From an uncultured Chitinophaga sp. (GTDB taxonomy: Bacteria; Bacteroidota; Bacteroidia; Chitinophagales; Chitinophagaceae): 64,000 nucleotides of DNA. Below the pieces are notes generated by a model. It saw only the letters and a list, made by a program, of their open reading frames with translations, was not told the origin of the DNA and did not search any database. Below, piece by piece: positions 33,888 through 42,295 of the stretch. The stretch spans positions 62,001 through 126,000 of the forward strand of contig NZ_CABHOU010000092.1 in assembly GCF_902168175.1 (NCBI RefSeq), given 5' to 3'. A program made the translations under genes and the position numbers. Within the stretch, counting starts at the first letter, position 1. Each line of letters starts with the position of its first letter.

Positions 33888-35504
33888 GTGAAAAGATTTT
33901 TGTTATTACCGCTGGTATGCCTTTCGCTAATGGCCGCCGCCCAGAAAAAGGCCGACCGTAAAGCCGCTACCAGCCTGCAGGCTCACATCTCTTTCCTGGC
34001 CAGCGATAAGCTGGAAGGCCGCCGCACCGGTACCCCGGGTGAAAAGCTGGCTGCCGACTATATAGCCAGCCAGATGAAACAAGCGGGATTAACGCCCGCA
34101 GAAGGCGACGATTACCTGCAGGAATTCATTGTACGCCAGGGCCGTGAAACAGCTCCGGCCGCCAAACTGGTCATTAACAATACCGCACTTACCGCCAAAC
34201 AATTTGTTCCGCTTCCCTTCAGCGCCAGTAAAGCCGCAACCGGCGAAGTGCTGCCAGGCGTAAACGAACCCGATAACTTATGGACGCTGAACGTAAAGGA
34301 GCTGGAAGAAGAAGCAAGCCCACATGCTAATCCAATAGACATTTATCTGGCCGCGGCAAAAGATGCGGAGCAGAATAAAGCCAAAGGGGTTGTGTTTTTT
34401 AACGGGAAAGAGTCGTACGCGAACGTAAGCAAATGGCTGGATGAAAAAGTGAAACCGCTTTCCATTCCGGTGCTTTGGGTAAACGAAGAGGGCAGTAAAA
34501 TACTAAGCGACGAAAAAGCGAACGGTTTCCAGATAAGTTTGAACGTGGCATTCCAAAACAGTAAGCGCACCGGCACAAACGTAATCGGGACCATCGATAA
34601 CAATGCACCGACTACAATTATTATCGGTGCGCATTACGACCACCTCGGTTATGGAGAAGACGAGAATTCGCTTGCTACCGATAAGGCCATTCACAATGGC
34701 GCCGACGATAACGCCAGTGGCACAGCAGCTTTGCTCGAACTCGGCCGCATGCTTAAAGCATCTAAAAATAAAAAGAGCAACTACGTATTTATAGCCTTCT
34801 CCGGCGAGGAGCTGGGATTGTTTGGATCGAAATATTACACCCAACATCATAGCCTCGACTTTAAAAAGGTGAACTATATGATCAATATGGATATGGTAGG
34901 AAGGTTGGATAACAGTAAGGGACTGCAGATCGGCGGAATTGGTACTTCTCCCTCCTGGGGAGGTATCCTTAAGGCTGCCTTACCAAAGGACCTGAAAGTT
35001 ACTTACGACTCCTCCGGCACCGGCCCTTCAGACCATACATCATTTTACCGTGCCGACATTCCCGTACTCTTCCTTTTTACAGGTACGCACAGCGACTACC
35101 ATAAACCCAGCGACGATGCCGATAAAATTAATATCGACGGAGAGCTGAGGGTGATTAAACTGGTGTATGATATTATTGAAACATCTGCAAAACAGGAGAA
35201 GCTGATGTTCATCAAAACAAAAGAGATGCAGATGGGTTCCAGCACGCGTTTTAGCGTAACCCTCGGCATTATGCCCGACTATACCTACAGCGAAGGCGGT
35301 GTTAGGGCCGATGGCGTGAGCGATAATAAACCAGCGAAAAAAGCAGGACTGCAGGCCGGGGATGTGATCATTCAGCTGGGCAGCTTACCGGTTAAAGACC
35401 TGGAGGATTATATGAAAGCGCTTGCTACCTTTAAGCCTGGCGATAAAACTACGGTGAAGGTAAAACGTGGTGCCACAGAAAAAACATTCGATATTACTTT
35501 CTAA
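33888..35504 (+). CDS. secreted M28-family zinc aminopeptidase with PDZ domain
   Basis: 538 residues from a GTG start. The signal peptide ends near AAAQKKA. A PA-like insert (about 110-215) is followed by the M28 catalytic domain, whose zinc ligands and acid can be read off: His in HYDHLGYG, Asp in GADDNASG, the Glu pair in SGEELGLFG, Asp in NMDMVG and His in SDHTSFY. A C-terminal PDZ domain (about 450-538; AGLQAGDVIIQLGSLPVKDLEDY) probably binds peptide ends. Exported, periplasmic or extracellular, trimming N-terminal residues from peptides. First of a three-gene unit with a lipoprotein and an NrtR-like regulator. Confidence 0.93.
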   Translation: MKRFLLLPLVCLSLMAAAQKKADRKAATSLQAHISFLASDKLEGRRTGTPGEKLAADYIASQMKQAGLTPAEGDDYLQEFIVRQGRETAPAAKLVINNTALTAKQFVPLPFSASKAATGEVLPGVNEPDNLWTLNVKELEEEASPHANPIDIYLAAAKDAEQNKAKGVVFFNGKESYANVSKWLDEKVKPLSIPVLWVNEEGSKILSDEKANGFQISLNVAFQNSKRTGTNVIGTIDNNAPTTIIIGAHYDHLGYGEDENSLATDKAIHNGADDNASGTAALLELGRMLKASKNKKSNYVFIAFSGEELGLFGSKYYTQHHSLDFKKVNYMINMDMVGRLDNSKGLQIGGIGTSPSWGGILKAALPKDLKVTYDSSGTGPSDHTSFYRADIPVLFLFTGTHSDYHKPSDDADKINIDGELRVIKLVYDIIETSAKQEKLMFIKTKEMQMGSSTRFSVTLGIMPDYTYSEGGVRADGVSDNKPAKKAGLQAGDVIIQLGSLPVKDLEDYMKALATFKPGDKTTVKVKRGATEKTFDITF

Positions 35505-35513
35505 AATACTTTC

Positions 35514-35912
35514 ATGAAATATTTGTCCCTTATTGCGGTAGCGACGCTTTTCGCGTGTAACCAGGAACGTGCTAAAACTGATAAAACCGGCTACGACGTG
35601 ATCACCGAAAAATCCTATGTACTGCGTCCGGTTACTCCGGCCAGCGGCGATTCGCTGGAAACAGTATTCTTCAACAAACAACAGGAAATCATATCCATCC
35701 TTCAAAAAGGAAATTTCAAAGCCCATCCATTAGTGAACGACAGCCTTTTGTTTCGCCGGAATAATGGGAAAGAACTGGAAATCGTGTTGCCGCAACCGTC
35801 CGATGCAGCGGGTAAATTCTCGATTATTGCATTCGATCCTGAAAAAAATCCGCTTTTCATCAATTTACATAAGGGAACATCTCAAGTAGAGCAGTATATT
35901 AGCGCAAAGTAA
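35514..35912 (+). CDS. small lipoprotein of unknown function
   Basis: 132 residues with a lipobox (TLFACNQ, Cys about 15). The mature part is a short mixed fold with no domain I know. It starts nine bases after the M28 peptidase stop and ends six bases before the NrtR-like gene, so all three are probably one transcript. Confidence 0.75.
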   Translation: MKYLSLIAVATLFACNQERAKTDKTGYDVITEKSYVLRPVTPASGDSLETVFFNKQQEIISILQKGNFKAHPLVNDSLLFRRNNGKELEIVLPQPSDAAGKFSIIAFDPEKNPLFINLHKGTSQVEQYISAK

Positions 35913-35918
35913 GTTCCC

Positions 35919-36635
35919 GTGCATCAACACATAAGAGTTACGGTGGAAGCCGTAATTTTCGGTTACAATTCGCGGGATGGACTATCGGTTTTACTGGTAA
36001 AGCGTACCATCCCTCCCTATATTTTCAAATGGGCCCTGCCCGGAGGCTTCGCCTCTAATGACGAACCTCTGGAAGTTTGCGTGAAGCGAGAGCTGCGCAC
36101 AGAAACGGGTATCAGCATTAATTATCTTGAACAGCTTTATACTTTCGGAGCGCCCGATCGCGACCCGAGGGGCCGTTTTTTGGCCGTTGCCTACTTCGGC
36201 CTGGTAAGGCCAACAGCATTGCAAACCAAACCCAAGCCCGTGATCACTTCCGCATTTCCGCTTGGAAGCGTGAGCGACGATCGTGAAGCCCGCTGGTGTA
36301 AAATTCAGGAACTGCCGCAACTCGCATTCGATCATAACATGATCATCGAAAAAGCACTTACCCGCCTTAGAAATAAAATCCGCTACGAACCCATCGGCTT
36401 CGAACTGCTCGACAGCAAATTCCCGATCTCTGAACTGGAGAAGTTATACGAAACTTTACTGGCCCGCCCGATTGATCGGAGAAACTTCCAGAAGAAACTC
36501 AATTCTCTCGGAATTCTGATCGCTCACGATGAGAAGCAAAAAGCCGCTTTACAGGGCCGACCTGCCAAATTGTTCAGTTTTAATGAGCAGGAGTATTCGA
36601 AATTGAGGGAAGAGGGGATTTTGTTTGAGATTTAA
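35919..36635 (+). CDS. NrtR-like transcription regulator (Nudix domain plus winged helix)
   Basis: 238 residues, GTG start. An N-terminal Nudix domain (about 5-150) is fused to a C-terminal winged helix of the NrtR type (about 160-238; SKFPISELEKLYETLLARPIDRRNFQKKL, GRPAKLFSF). NrtR proteins use the Nudix fold to sense ADP-ribose or sugar phosphates and control NAD or sugar-use genes; in Bacteroides a relative controls arabinose genes. The Nudix box here reads G-x5-E-x7-RELRTETGI, with Thr in place of the first Glu of the REUxEE core, so hydrolysis is probably lost. No NAD or sugar genes lie beside it. Confidence 0.88.
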   Translation: MHQHIRVTVEAVIFGYNSRDGLSVLLVKRTIPPYIFKWALPGGFASNDEPLEVCVKRELRTETGISINYLEQLYTFGAPDRDPRGRFLAVAYFGLVRPTALQTKPKPVITSAFPLGSVSDDREARWCKIQELPQLAFDHNMIIEKALTRLRNKIRYEPIGFELLDSKFPISELEKLYETLLARPIDRRNFQKKLNSLGILIAHDEKQKAALQGRPAKLFSFNEQEYSKLREEGILFEI

Positions 36636-36699
36636 TCTAATCAATTCACTATCATTACTTTAACCAGTTTCGTGTATTTTATACAATAATTATTTATTT

Positions 36700-36760
36700 T
36701 GTAGAGATTTTGACTGTTATTTGTGTCCAAAAAACACAAATAACAGTCAAAATCTCTACA
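36700..36760. repeat. 27-bp perfect palindrome with 7-base loop (element A)
   Basis: Left arm 36700-36726 (begins TGTAGAGATTTTGACTG), loop CCAAAAA (36727-36733), right arm 36734-36760, exact reverse complement. There is no T run, so it is not a usual terminator. The right arm and the 28 bases after it resemble element B at 37039-37106 (about two thirds identical), while the left arm resembles B only in its last seven bases. Confidence 0.85.
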
Positions 36761-37038
36761 GTAAAGGATTTAACTAAAATCACCCCCGACCGATACTCAA
36801 TCCACCTTTTAGATGAAATATCGGCCCCAAATTCACGCCGACTGACAAAATTGCGTGTATTCGTAATAGATAGAACGCACTATTTCGTCAAACAAAGCGC
36901 TTAAGAATAGCATATTTAAATCTTTTACGGGGTATGGATGGGTTTATTCGACTTATAGCCGCTTCGTTTATCTATCTTTTCTGCTCTTGCTTTAGTCCCG
37001 AATAACGCATTAATTGCGAAGTAAACGGCAAAAAACAT

Positions 37039-37106
37039 TTTGTGTCCCCCCAACACAAAGAACGGTAGACTGGCTACCATAAAGGACTTAGCAACTACAC
37101 TCCCCG
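37039..37106 (+). repeat. diverged relative of the palindrome (element B)
   Basis: TTTGTGT (37039-37045), loop CCCCCCA, ACACAAA (37053-37059), then a flank sharing CTAC, TAAAGGA, TTA and CCCCG blocks with element A at the same spacing. By eye about 37 of 54 positions from the right arm onward agree, with one 1-base gap. Confidence 0.6.
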
Positions 37107-37207
37107 CCTGGCCTTAAAGCATAGAAAATAAACACCGGCACAATCAGACGCGTTCGGATATCCCGAATACGAACTCTTTTCGGTATATTTAAGTAAATAA
37201 ATTCTCC

Positions 37208-37831
37208 ATGATGAAGCTCTTTCCGATTGCTCTTGTTATCCTTTGCTCAGCTATCCAGGCCGGCGCACAAACGCAGGACACCACAAAGCGGGCTCCTGCT
37301 CCAACGTTTCACCAGCATAACAGGCCCGACTTCACGCTGGGAGCCAATAACGGCGAGCCGCTTTTTATTGTTGACGGTGCGGTAATGCAAAGTGTTGTCG
37401 ACCTGAGCAAGTTTGATCCAAATGATATCGAGAAAATTGAAGTTCTGAAAGACAACACCGCCAAATTATATGGGGAAATTGGAATGAATGGAGTGATTAT
37501 TATAACGACGAAGAAATCACTTTTTGCGAAAACAATCGGTTTTACGCAGGCTGTTGAACAATTTATTGGCCGCAAAATAATCGAGGATGAATTGATTGCA
37601 TTAGACGGTCGTATCGTAAAATCAGGAAGTGTTCAGGTGGGCGAAAATTTTGTAAGAAAAGTAGAAATAATAAAGCTTGATGGCAAAACTTACCTGAATG
37701 CGATCAGCTTCAATTCAACGGCTACCGTAGCTCCGAAGGCAGAACATGTTCCCTCGCAGCCCTCCAAACCCGGCACCATCATGATCCGCGGTACAGCATC
37801 AACTGCAACCACGGTTCCTCAACAATATTAA
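37208..37831 (+). CDS. secreted protein with stand-alone TonB-receptor plug domain
   Basis: 207 residues with a signal peptide (cleavage near AGAQ). Residues about 45-105 form a short TonB-dependent receptor plug of the SusC type: GEPLFIVDGAVMQ, LSKFDPNDIEKIEVLKDNTAKLYGEIGMNGVIIITTKK. The beta barrel is missing. In Bacteroidota, detached plugs are found next to regulators and peptidases, and might interact with TonB or gate another barrel, but no function is established. A C-terminal tail rich in Thr, Ala and Pro follows. The next gene is an outer membrane barrel protein. Confidence 0.82.
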   Translation: MMKLFPIALVILCSAIQAGAQTQDTTKRAPAPTFHQHNRPDFTLGANNGEPLFIVDGAVMQSVVDLSKFDPNDIEKIEVLKDNTAKLYGEIGMNGVIIITTKKSLFAKTIGFTQAVEQFIGRKIIEDELIALDGRIVKSGSVQVGENFVRKVEIIKLDGKTYLNAISFNSTATVAPKAEHVPSQPSKPGTIMIRGTASTATTVPQQY

Positions 37832-37907
37832 AACATCCATTATACCTGACTGGCTGCCGGTGCAAACCGTGCAGCCATTTCATTTACTTTTCGCACATTT
37901 GCATCCT

Positions 37908-39056
37908 ATGTGCAGGAAATTCATACTAAGCGCTTCACTTATTTGTGCCGCCCTGGGTCTAAAGGCCCAGGACGCCGACACCACGGCACCAGCCCGCCGT
38001 AACAGCTTTTTCCCGCTGCCCGCCATTGGGTACGCGCCCGAAAAGGGCTTTGAGATCGGAGTAGCCGGGTTATACTCGTTTTACCTCGATGAAAATAATC
38101 CTTCGCCGAAAACGCGTAACTCTTCCATCATACTCATTGCCAGTGTTACCACCGAAAAGCAATGGAAACTGGACCTCCGTACCGATTTCTGGACGAGGGA
38201 TAACGCCTGGCACCTCAAAGGCAATATCCGGTATCATAACTTTCCGTTCTATTTTTATGGCATCGGCGACTCTACCCACTACGACGACCGCTCACTTGTC
38301 GGCAACCGCCGCCTCAAGGGCCAGTTCGAAGCAGAAAAGCGCATCGGGAAGCATTTTTTCATAGGCCCCTCGCTGCTTTTCCAGCACGACAGTTATGAGG
38401 CAAAGGATAGTAAAGGCATTTACCCAGGTATGACGCTGGTAGATAAAGACGGCGGCTACGTTACCTACGTTGGCCTCACCGGCGTGTTCGACAACCGCGA
38501 TAACCAGAATTACACTACTCAGGGATCATTGGTACGCCTTAACACCTCCTACGCTCCCGGCTTCATGAGCAGCTTCCCCTTGTGGAAGCTCGAATTTAAG
38601 GCTAATCACTTCTTTACCTTCCTGAAGAATAACACTGTCGGCTTAAATGCTTATGCTGCCACCATACAAGGCAATACACTGCCCTTCTACCAGCTTCCCG
38701 AGCTAGGCAACGATTTTATTATGAGGGGGTACTATGCCGGCCGTTACCGCGACCAGAACTACCTGGCTGCGCAGGCCGAGTACCGTTATTTCCTGGACCC
38801 TAAACTGCGGATCAAACTCTGGAAACTGGACATGCAACCAACTTTTGCACTAGTGGCCTTTGCCGGCACCGGGTCTGTGTTCGGGAACCGTGGTTTTGAA
38901 GCTTCCAGGTTTAAGCCTAACTATGGCGGTGGTATCCGGTACTTCTACGATAAAAGTTCGCGACTTACCATTCGTATAGATTATGGGATAGGCGAGCAAC
39001 GTCCTGGTGAAAAACGCCAGTCGGGCTTTTACCTTTCCCTTGGGGAAGCGTTTTAA
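37908..39056 (+). CDS. Omp85-type (BamA/TamA surface antigen) outer membrane barrel protein
   Basis: About 382 residues with a signal peptide (cleavage near LKAQ) and a beta barrel made of alternating strands with aromatic girdles, in the pattern of the bacterial surface antigen domain without POTRA repeats (FFPLPAIGYAPEKGFEIGVAGLYSF at the start, GGGIRYFYDKSSRLTIRIDYGIG and SGFYLSLGEAF at the end). A final Phe is normal for BamA recognition. Start at ATG 37908, with a promoter-like CACATTTG just before it. It ends exactly where the convergent thiH gene ends, without a spacer. Confidence 0.85.
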   Translation: MCRKFILSASLICAALGLKAQDADTTAPARRNSFFPLPAIGYAPEKGFEIGVAGLYSFYLDENNPSPKTRNSSIILIASVTTEKQWKLDLRTDFWTRDNAWHLKGNIRYHNFPFYFYGIGDSTHYDDRSLVGNRRLKGQFEAEKRIGKHFFIGPSLLFQHDSYEAKDSKGIYPGMTLVDKDGGYVTYVGLTGVFDNRDNQNYTTQGSLVRLNTSYAPGFMSSFPLWKLEFKANHFFTFLKNNTVGLNAYAATIQGNTLPFYQLPELGNDFIMRGYYAGRYRDQNYLAAQAEYRYFLDPKLRIKLWKLDMQPTFALVAFAGTGSVFGNRGFEASRFKPNYGGGIRYFYDKSSRLTIRIDYGIGEQRPGEKRQSGFYLSLGEAF

Positions 39057-40169
39057 TCATCCGCCCAATACTGCATCCCAATCTTTCCAAACAGGTTCGT
39101 ACTGTTGCTGCTTCAACATGGCTGCTATTTCTATGGCGCTGCGCTCATCGGAGATTTCGAACTGCTCCAGCGACTGTGGATCTACCGCATAACCGCCAGG
39201 ATTGGTTTTAGAGCCGGCGCTCATCGCGGTAATACCCAGCCGGATAATATTATCCCGGAACGATTCGGATTCGCGGGTGGAAATACTTAATTCCACGGTT
39301 TCGAAACAAAGCCTGTATGCGCAGATCAACTGCACCAACTCCGTATCGCTCATATCTACTTTGGGTGCCAGGCCGCCGGAAAAGGGGCGCAGGCGGGGAA
39401 AAGATATACTGTAGCGTGTTTGCCAGTAGTTTTTTTCGAGGTAAGCAAGGTGCAGCGCGGTAAAAAAGCTATCGGTCCGCCAGTCTTCGAGCCCCAGCAG
39501 CACCCCGAGCCCAATTTTATGGATCCCAGCCTGCCCAAGCCTGTCGGGCGTTTCGAGCCGGTAGTTGAAGTTTGATTTCTTTCCTTTGGGATGATGTTTC
39601 CGGTAATCGTCTTCGTGGTAGGTTTCCTGGTAAACCAATACGGTGTTAAGTCCTTTTTCGATCAACTGTTCGTACTCCTCTTTGTCTAAAGGCTGCACCT
39701 CCATAGAAATATGGGCAAAATGCGGGCGAATAATATCGAGTACCTGCGAAAAGTACGACAGGCCAACAGTTTGCTGCGCTTCGCCTGTTACGAGCAGCAC
39801 ATGTTCATATCCCATTTCGCGTATCACGGCCACCTCCTTCAGTATTTCCGCACCGGTCAGCGTTTTCCTTTTGATTTTATTATCGTAGCTAAAACCGCAA
39901 TAGGTGCAGATGTTCTGGCATTCGTTGGAAAGGTACAATGGCACATACAACTGTATAGTCTTACCAAAACGTTGCTGGGTAAGATGATGGCTCAGGCTCG
40001 CGATTTCATTAAGCCAGGGCATGGCGGCGGGAGATATTAATGCTTTAAAATCCTCCAGTCCGCGTACCTTTTTAGTGAGCGCGCTTTTTACATCCTGTTC
40101 TGTTTTTGCATAAATCCCCGCCTTCACCTCGTCCCAGTTATGCTGTCGAAAAACATTAGCAAAACTCAT
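39057..40169 (-). CDS. thiH: 2-iminoacetate synthase ThiH (radical SAM)
   Basis: 370 residues. The radical-SAM motif C84-x3-C88-x2-C91 (CQNICTYC) is intact, followed by the ThiH-type C-terminal barrel part with NPGGYAVDPQSLEQFEISDERS. It cleaves tyrosine to 2-iminoacetate (dehydroglycine) and p-cresol for the thiazole ring. Last gene of the thiamine operon; its ATG overlaps the thiG stop by four bases. Choosing ThiH rather than the oxygen-using glycine oxidase ThiO fits a cell that can face low oxygen. Confidence 0.96.
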   Translation of the reverse strand: MSFANVFRQHNWDEVKAGIYAKTEQDVKSALTKKVRGLEDFKALISPAAMPWLNEIASLSHHLTQQRFGKTIQLYVPLYLSNECQNICTYCGFSYDNKIKRKTLTGAEILKEVAVIREMGYEHVLLVTGEAQQTVGLSYFSQVLDIIRPHFAHISMEVQPLDKEEYEQLIEKGLNTVLVYQETYHEDDYRKHHPKGKKSNFNYRLETPDRLGQAGIHKIGLGVLLGLEDWRTDSFFTALHLAYLEKNYWQTRYSISFPRLRPFSGGLAPKVDMSDTELVQLICAYRLCFETVELSISTRESESFRDNIIRLGITAMSAGSKTNPGGYAVDPQSLEQFEISDERSAIEIAAMLKQQQYEPVWKDWDAVLGG

Positions 40170-40945
40170 GATACCGGATTTAGGAATGATAATAACGGGC
40201 TTGTAGCCTGTGCTGTATTGGCCACCACGCCCAAACCAGCTTCATATGCTCTGCGACCCACCTCCACGGCTTGCCTGAATGCAATAGCCATTTCCACAGG
40301 ATGCTTCGAAACCGCAATTGCAGTATTTACCAACACTGCATCCGCACCTATTTCCATAGCTTTTGCCGCATCGGAAGGGGCGCCAATACCAGCATCCACA
40401 ACAACCGGCACCTTACTTTGCGCGATAATGATTTCTAAAAAATCTATTGTGCGAAGACCTTTGTTGCTGCCAATAGGAGAGCCTAAGGGCATTACTGCGG
40501 CCACACCCACATCTTCCAAACGTTTACAAAGCACCGGGTCAGCATGGATATAAGGAAGTACTACAAAACCAAGCTTAACCAGTTCTGCCGCCGCCTCCAG
40601 CGTTTCTATCGGATCGGGCAGCAGGTATTTGGGATCGGGATGAATTTCGAGTTTCAGCCAGTTCGTTTCCAGTGCTTCCCTGGCTAATTGGGCGGCGTAA
40701 ACCGCTTCCTTTGCCGTTCGCACACCCGAAGTATTTGGCAGCAGGTTGATGGAAGGGTGGGAAAGATGTAAAAGTATATCGTCCTGCTCGCGCTGCTTCA
40801 TGTTTACGCGTTTAAGCGCTACCGTTACCAGCTCCGAACCACTGGCCAGCAAGGCGTTTTCCATATCCGGCGCAGAACTGAATTTGCCCGTACCTGTAAA
40901 CAGGCGGGAATTGAATGTTTTACCGGCTATAACTAAAGGCTCCAT
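40166..40945 (-). CDS. thiG: thiazole synthase ThiG
   Basis: 259 residues from ATG 40945 (MEPLVIAGKTFNSRLFTGTGKF), which matches family N-termini; ATG 40951 and 40990 are also in frame. The catalytic Lys that binds deoxyxylulose phosphate is in NWLKLEIHPDPKYLLPD, and GAPSDAAKAMEIGADAVLVNTAI is the phosphate-binding end of the TIM barrel. It joins deoxyxylulose 5-phosphate, iminoacetate and ThiS thiocarboxylate to the thiazole. It overlaps the end of thiE by 26 bases. Confidence 0.96.
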   Translation of the reverse strand: MEPLVIAGKTFNSRLFTGTGKFSSAPDMENALLASGSELVTVALKRVNMKQREQDDILLHLSHPSINLLPNTSGVRTAKEAVYAAQLAREALETNWLKLEIHPDPKYLLPDPIETLEAAAELVKLGFVVLPYIHADPVLCKRLEDVGVAAVMPLGSPIGSNKGLRTIDFLEIIIAQSKVPVVVDAGIGAPSDAAKAMEIGADAVLVNTAIAVSKHPVEMAIAFRQAVEVGRRAYEAGLGVVANTAQATSPLLSFLNPVS

Positions 40946-41555
40946 TTGCATGTGATTTAAACTGTTCATAAATCCCTGCCACCAGGGCATTTCTATCCGC
41001 GGCAGCGGTAATTAACCCGGAAACTGCAATGCCATGCAGCCCCGCGCTCATCAATCCCGCAATATCCCCGAGAACAATACCGCCGATCGCCAGTACGGGC
41101 AGTGGCGTTGCTGCTTCTTCCAGCACGCGTTTGTATCCCTCTAAACCTAGAATGGGGCTTAACTTTTCCTTAGTGGTGGTAAAACGGAATGGGCCAAGAC
41201 CGATATAATCAGCCCCCTCGTCCGCATGCCTTCTTATGTCGGCAGCGCCGTTAGCCGTTCCCCCAATTATAAAATCATCGCCCAAAATCCGCCTTACTTC
41301 CGCCACCGACATATCATTCAATCCTACGTGAACACCTGCCGCACCCACTTCTTTCGCGATGTGCGGATTATCGTTAATAAACAACGCGGCACCAAATTCA
41401 TCACACACCACTTTCGCCTCCTTTGCCATTTGTAACCAATTCTCAGCGGTTTCATTTTTCACCCGCAACTGAACGGCGCGACAGCCAGCCTCGCAGGCCA
41501 GGCGTATATTTGAGACGTGTGGAGCTTGTGATATATACAAGAGTTGCTGTATCAT
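40920..41555 (-). CDS. thiE: thiamine-phosphate synthase ThiE
   Basis: 211 residues, family length. TIM-barrel blocks include GCRAVQLRVKNETAENWLQ, LFINDNPHIAKEVGAAGVHVGLNDMS, DYIGLGPFRFTTTKE and LPVLAIGGIV. It couples HMP pyrophosphate to the thiazole carboxylate or phosphate to give thiamine phosphate. It overlaps the thiD stop by four bases. The typical VHLGQxD loop reads VHVGLND here, still with the loop Asp. Confidence 0.94.
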   Translation of the reverse strand: MIQQLLYISQAPHVSNIRLACEAGCRAVQLRVKNETAENWLQMAKEAKVVCDEFGAALFINDNPHIAKEVGAAGVHVGLNDMSVAEVRRILGDDFIIGGTANGAADIRRHADEGADYIGLGPFRFTTTKEKLSPILGLEGYKRVLEEAATPLPVLAIGGIVLGDIAGLMSAGLHGIAVSGLITAAADRNALVAGIYEQFKSHANGAFSYSR

Positions 41556-42295
41556 GTTAAATGTTTTCCTAGTAATGAAGAACTACTTTGCAAGAACTGG
41601 TAGGTATATGCTTTTGCTTTACTACAGGCACTTTCAAGCACTTCGCCCAGCGCGAGTTGTGCTGTAATGGCTGCCGACAACACGCAACCTGATCCATGTT
41701 TAGGATAGGTGCTGATGCTTCCGGCAGTAAATTCGGTAACCGTACCTTGGACAAAAAGCTGGTCTATACATGGCTTGTTTGGATGATGCCCGCCCTTCAG
41801 TAATACCGACGTGTACTCCGAAAGCATGGATGCCGCCTGTTCTCCATCTTCTAAGCCAGTAATAGCCAGCGCTTCTTGATAATTGGGCGTAAGCAGGTAT
41901 ACATCTTGCAACACCTCCAGCCATTGCTGTAAACCGGCATCGTTGTAGAGTTTGTAACCTGCGGAAGCTTTTATCACCGGGTCAAGTATAAACCGGATGT
42001 CCGGCCGTATCACCTTTAGCGCACTTATTACTTTTTGTACCGCGCCAATGCTTTGCATGATGCCAATCTTACAATAGGCTACCGGAAATTTCTCCAGCAA
42101 TGGCGCGGCCTGCGCTACAATTTTGCCTGCAGGCAGCCACTCTACTGAATAAAACCGGTCGTCGGTTTGCACGGTAAGTGCGGAACATACACCAAAACCA
42201 TATACGCCATTCGCCTCAAACGTTTTAACATCGGCCGTTAAACCCGCGCCACTGCTGGGATCTAAACCGGCGATGCTCATTACATACTGTTCCAT
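41552..42295 (-). CDS. thiD: hydroxymethylpyrimidine kinase/phosphomethylpyrimidine kinase ThiD
   Basis: 247 residues of the ribokinase-like fold. The substrate site SIAGLDPSSGAGLTADVKTFEANGVYG and the nucleotide site with the catalytic GSGCVLSAAI are present. ThiD phosphorylates hydroxymethylpyrimidine twice to the pyrophosphate. It overlaps the tenI-like gene by 16 bases and thiE by four, so translation through this part of the operon is tightly coupled. Confidence 0.95.
   Translation of the reverse strand: MEQYVMSIAGLDPSSGAGLTADVKTFEANGVYGFGVCSALTVQTDDRFYSVEWLPAGKIVAQAAPLLEKFPVAYCKIGIMQSIGAVQKVISALKVIRPDIRFILDPVIKASAGYKLYNDAGLQQWLEVLQDVYLLTPNYQEALAITGLEDGEQAASMLSEYTSVLLKGGHHPNKPCIDQLFVQGTVTEFTAGSISTYPKHGSGCVLSAAITAQLALGEVLESACSKAKAYTYQFLQSSSSLLGKHLT

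Larger units (their letters stand above)
36636..37207. other. gene-free region with palindromic elements
   Basis: About 570 bases without a convincing gene. A 64-codon frame at 36710-36904 begins inside the palindrome and has no homologue I know. The region holds a 27-bp perfect palindrome and, 320 bases on, a related smaller hairpin with similar flank; both are listed separately. No promoter for the following TonB-plug gene was found with confidence. Confidence 0.55.

Noticed and set aside
36710..36904. 64-codon frame on the plus strand
   Set aside because: Its first codons are encoded by the palindrome itself, no promoter or domain fits, and the related element B has stops and an indel in the matching frame.
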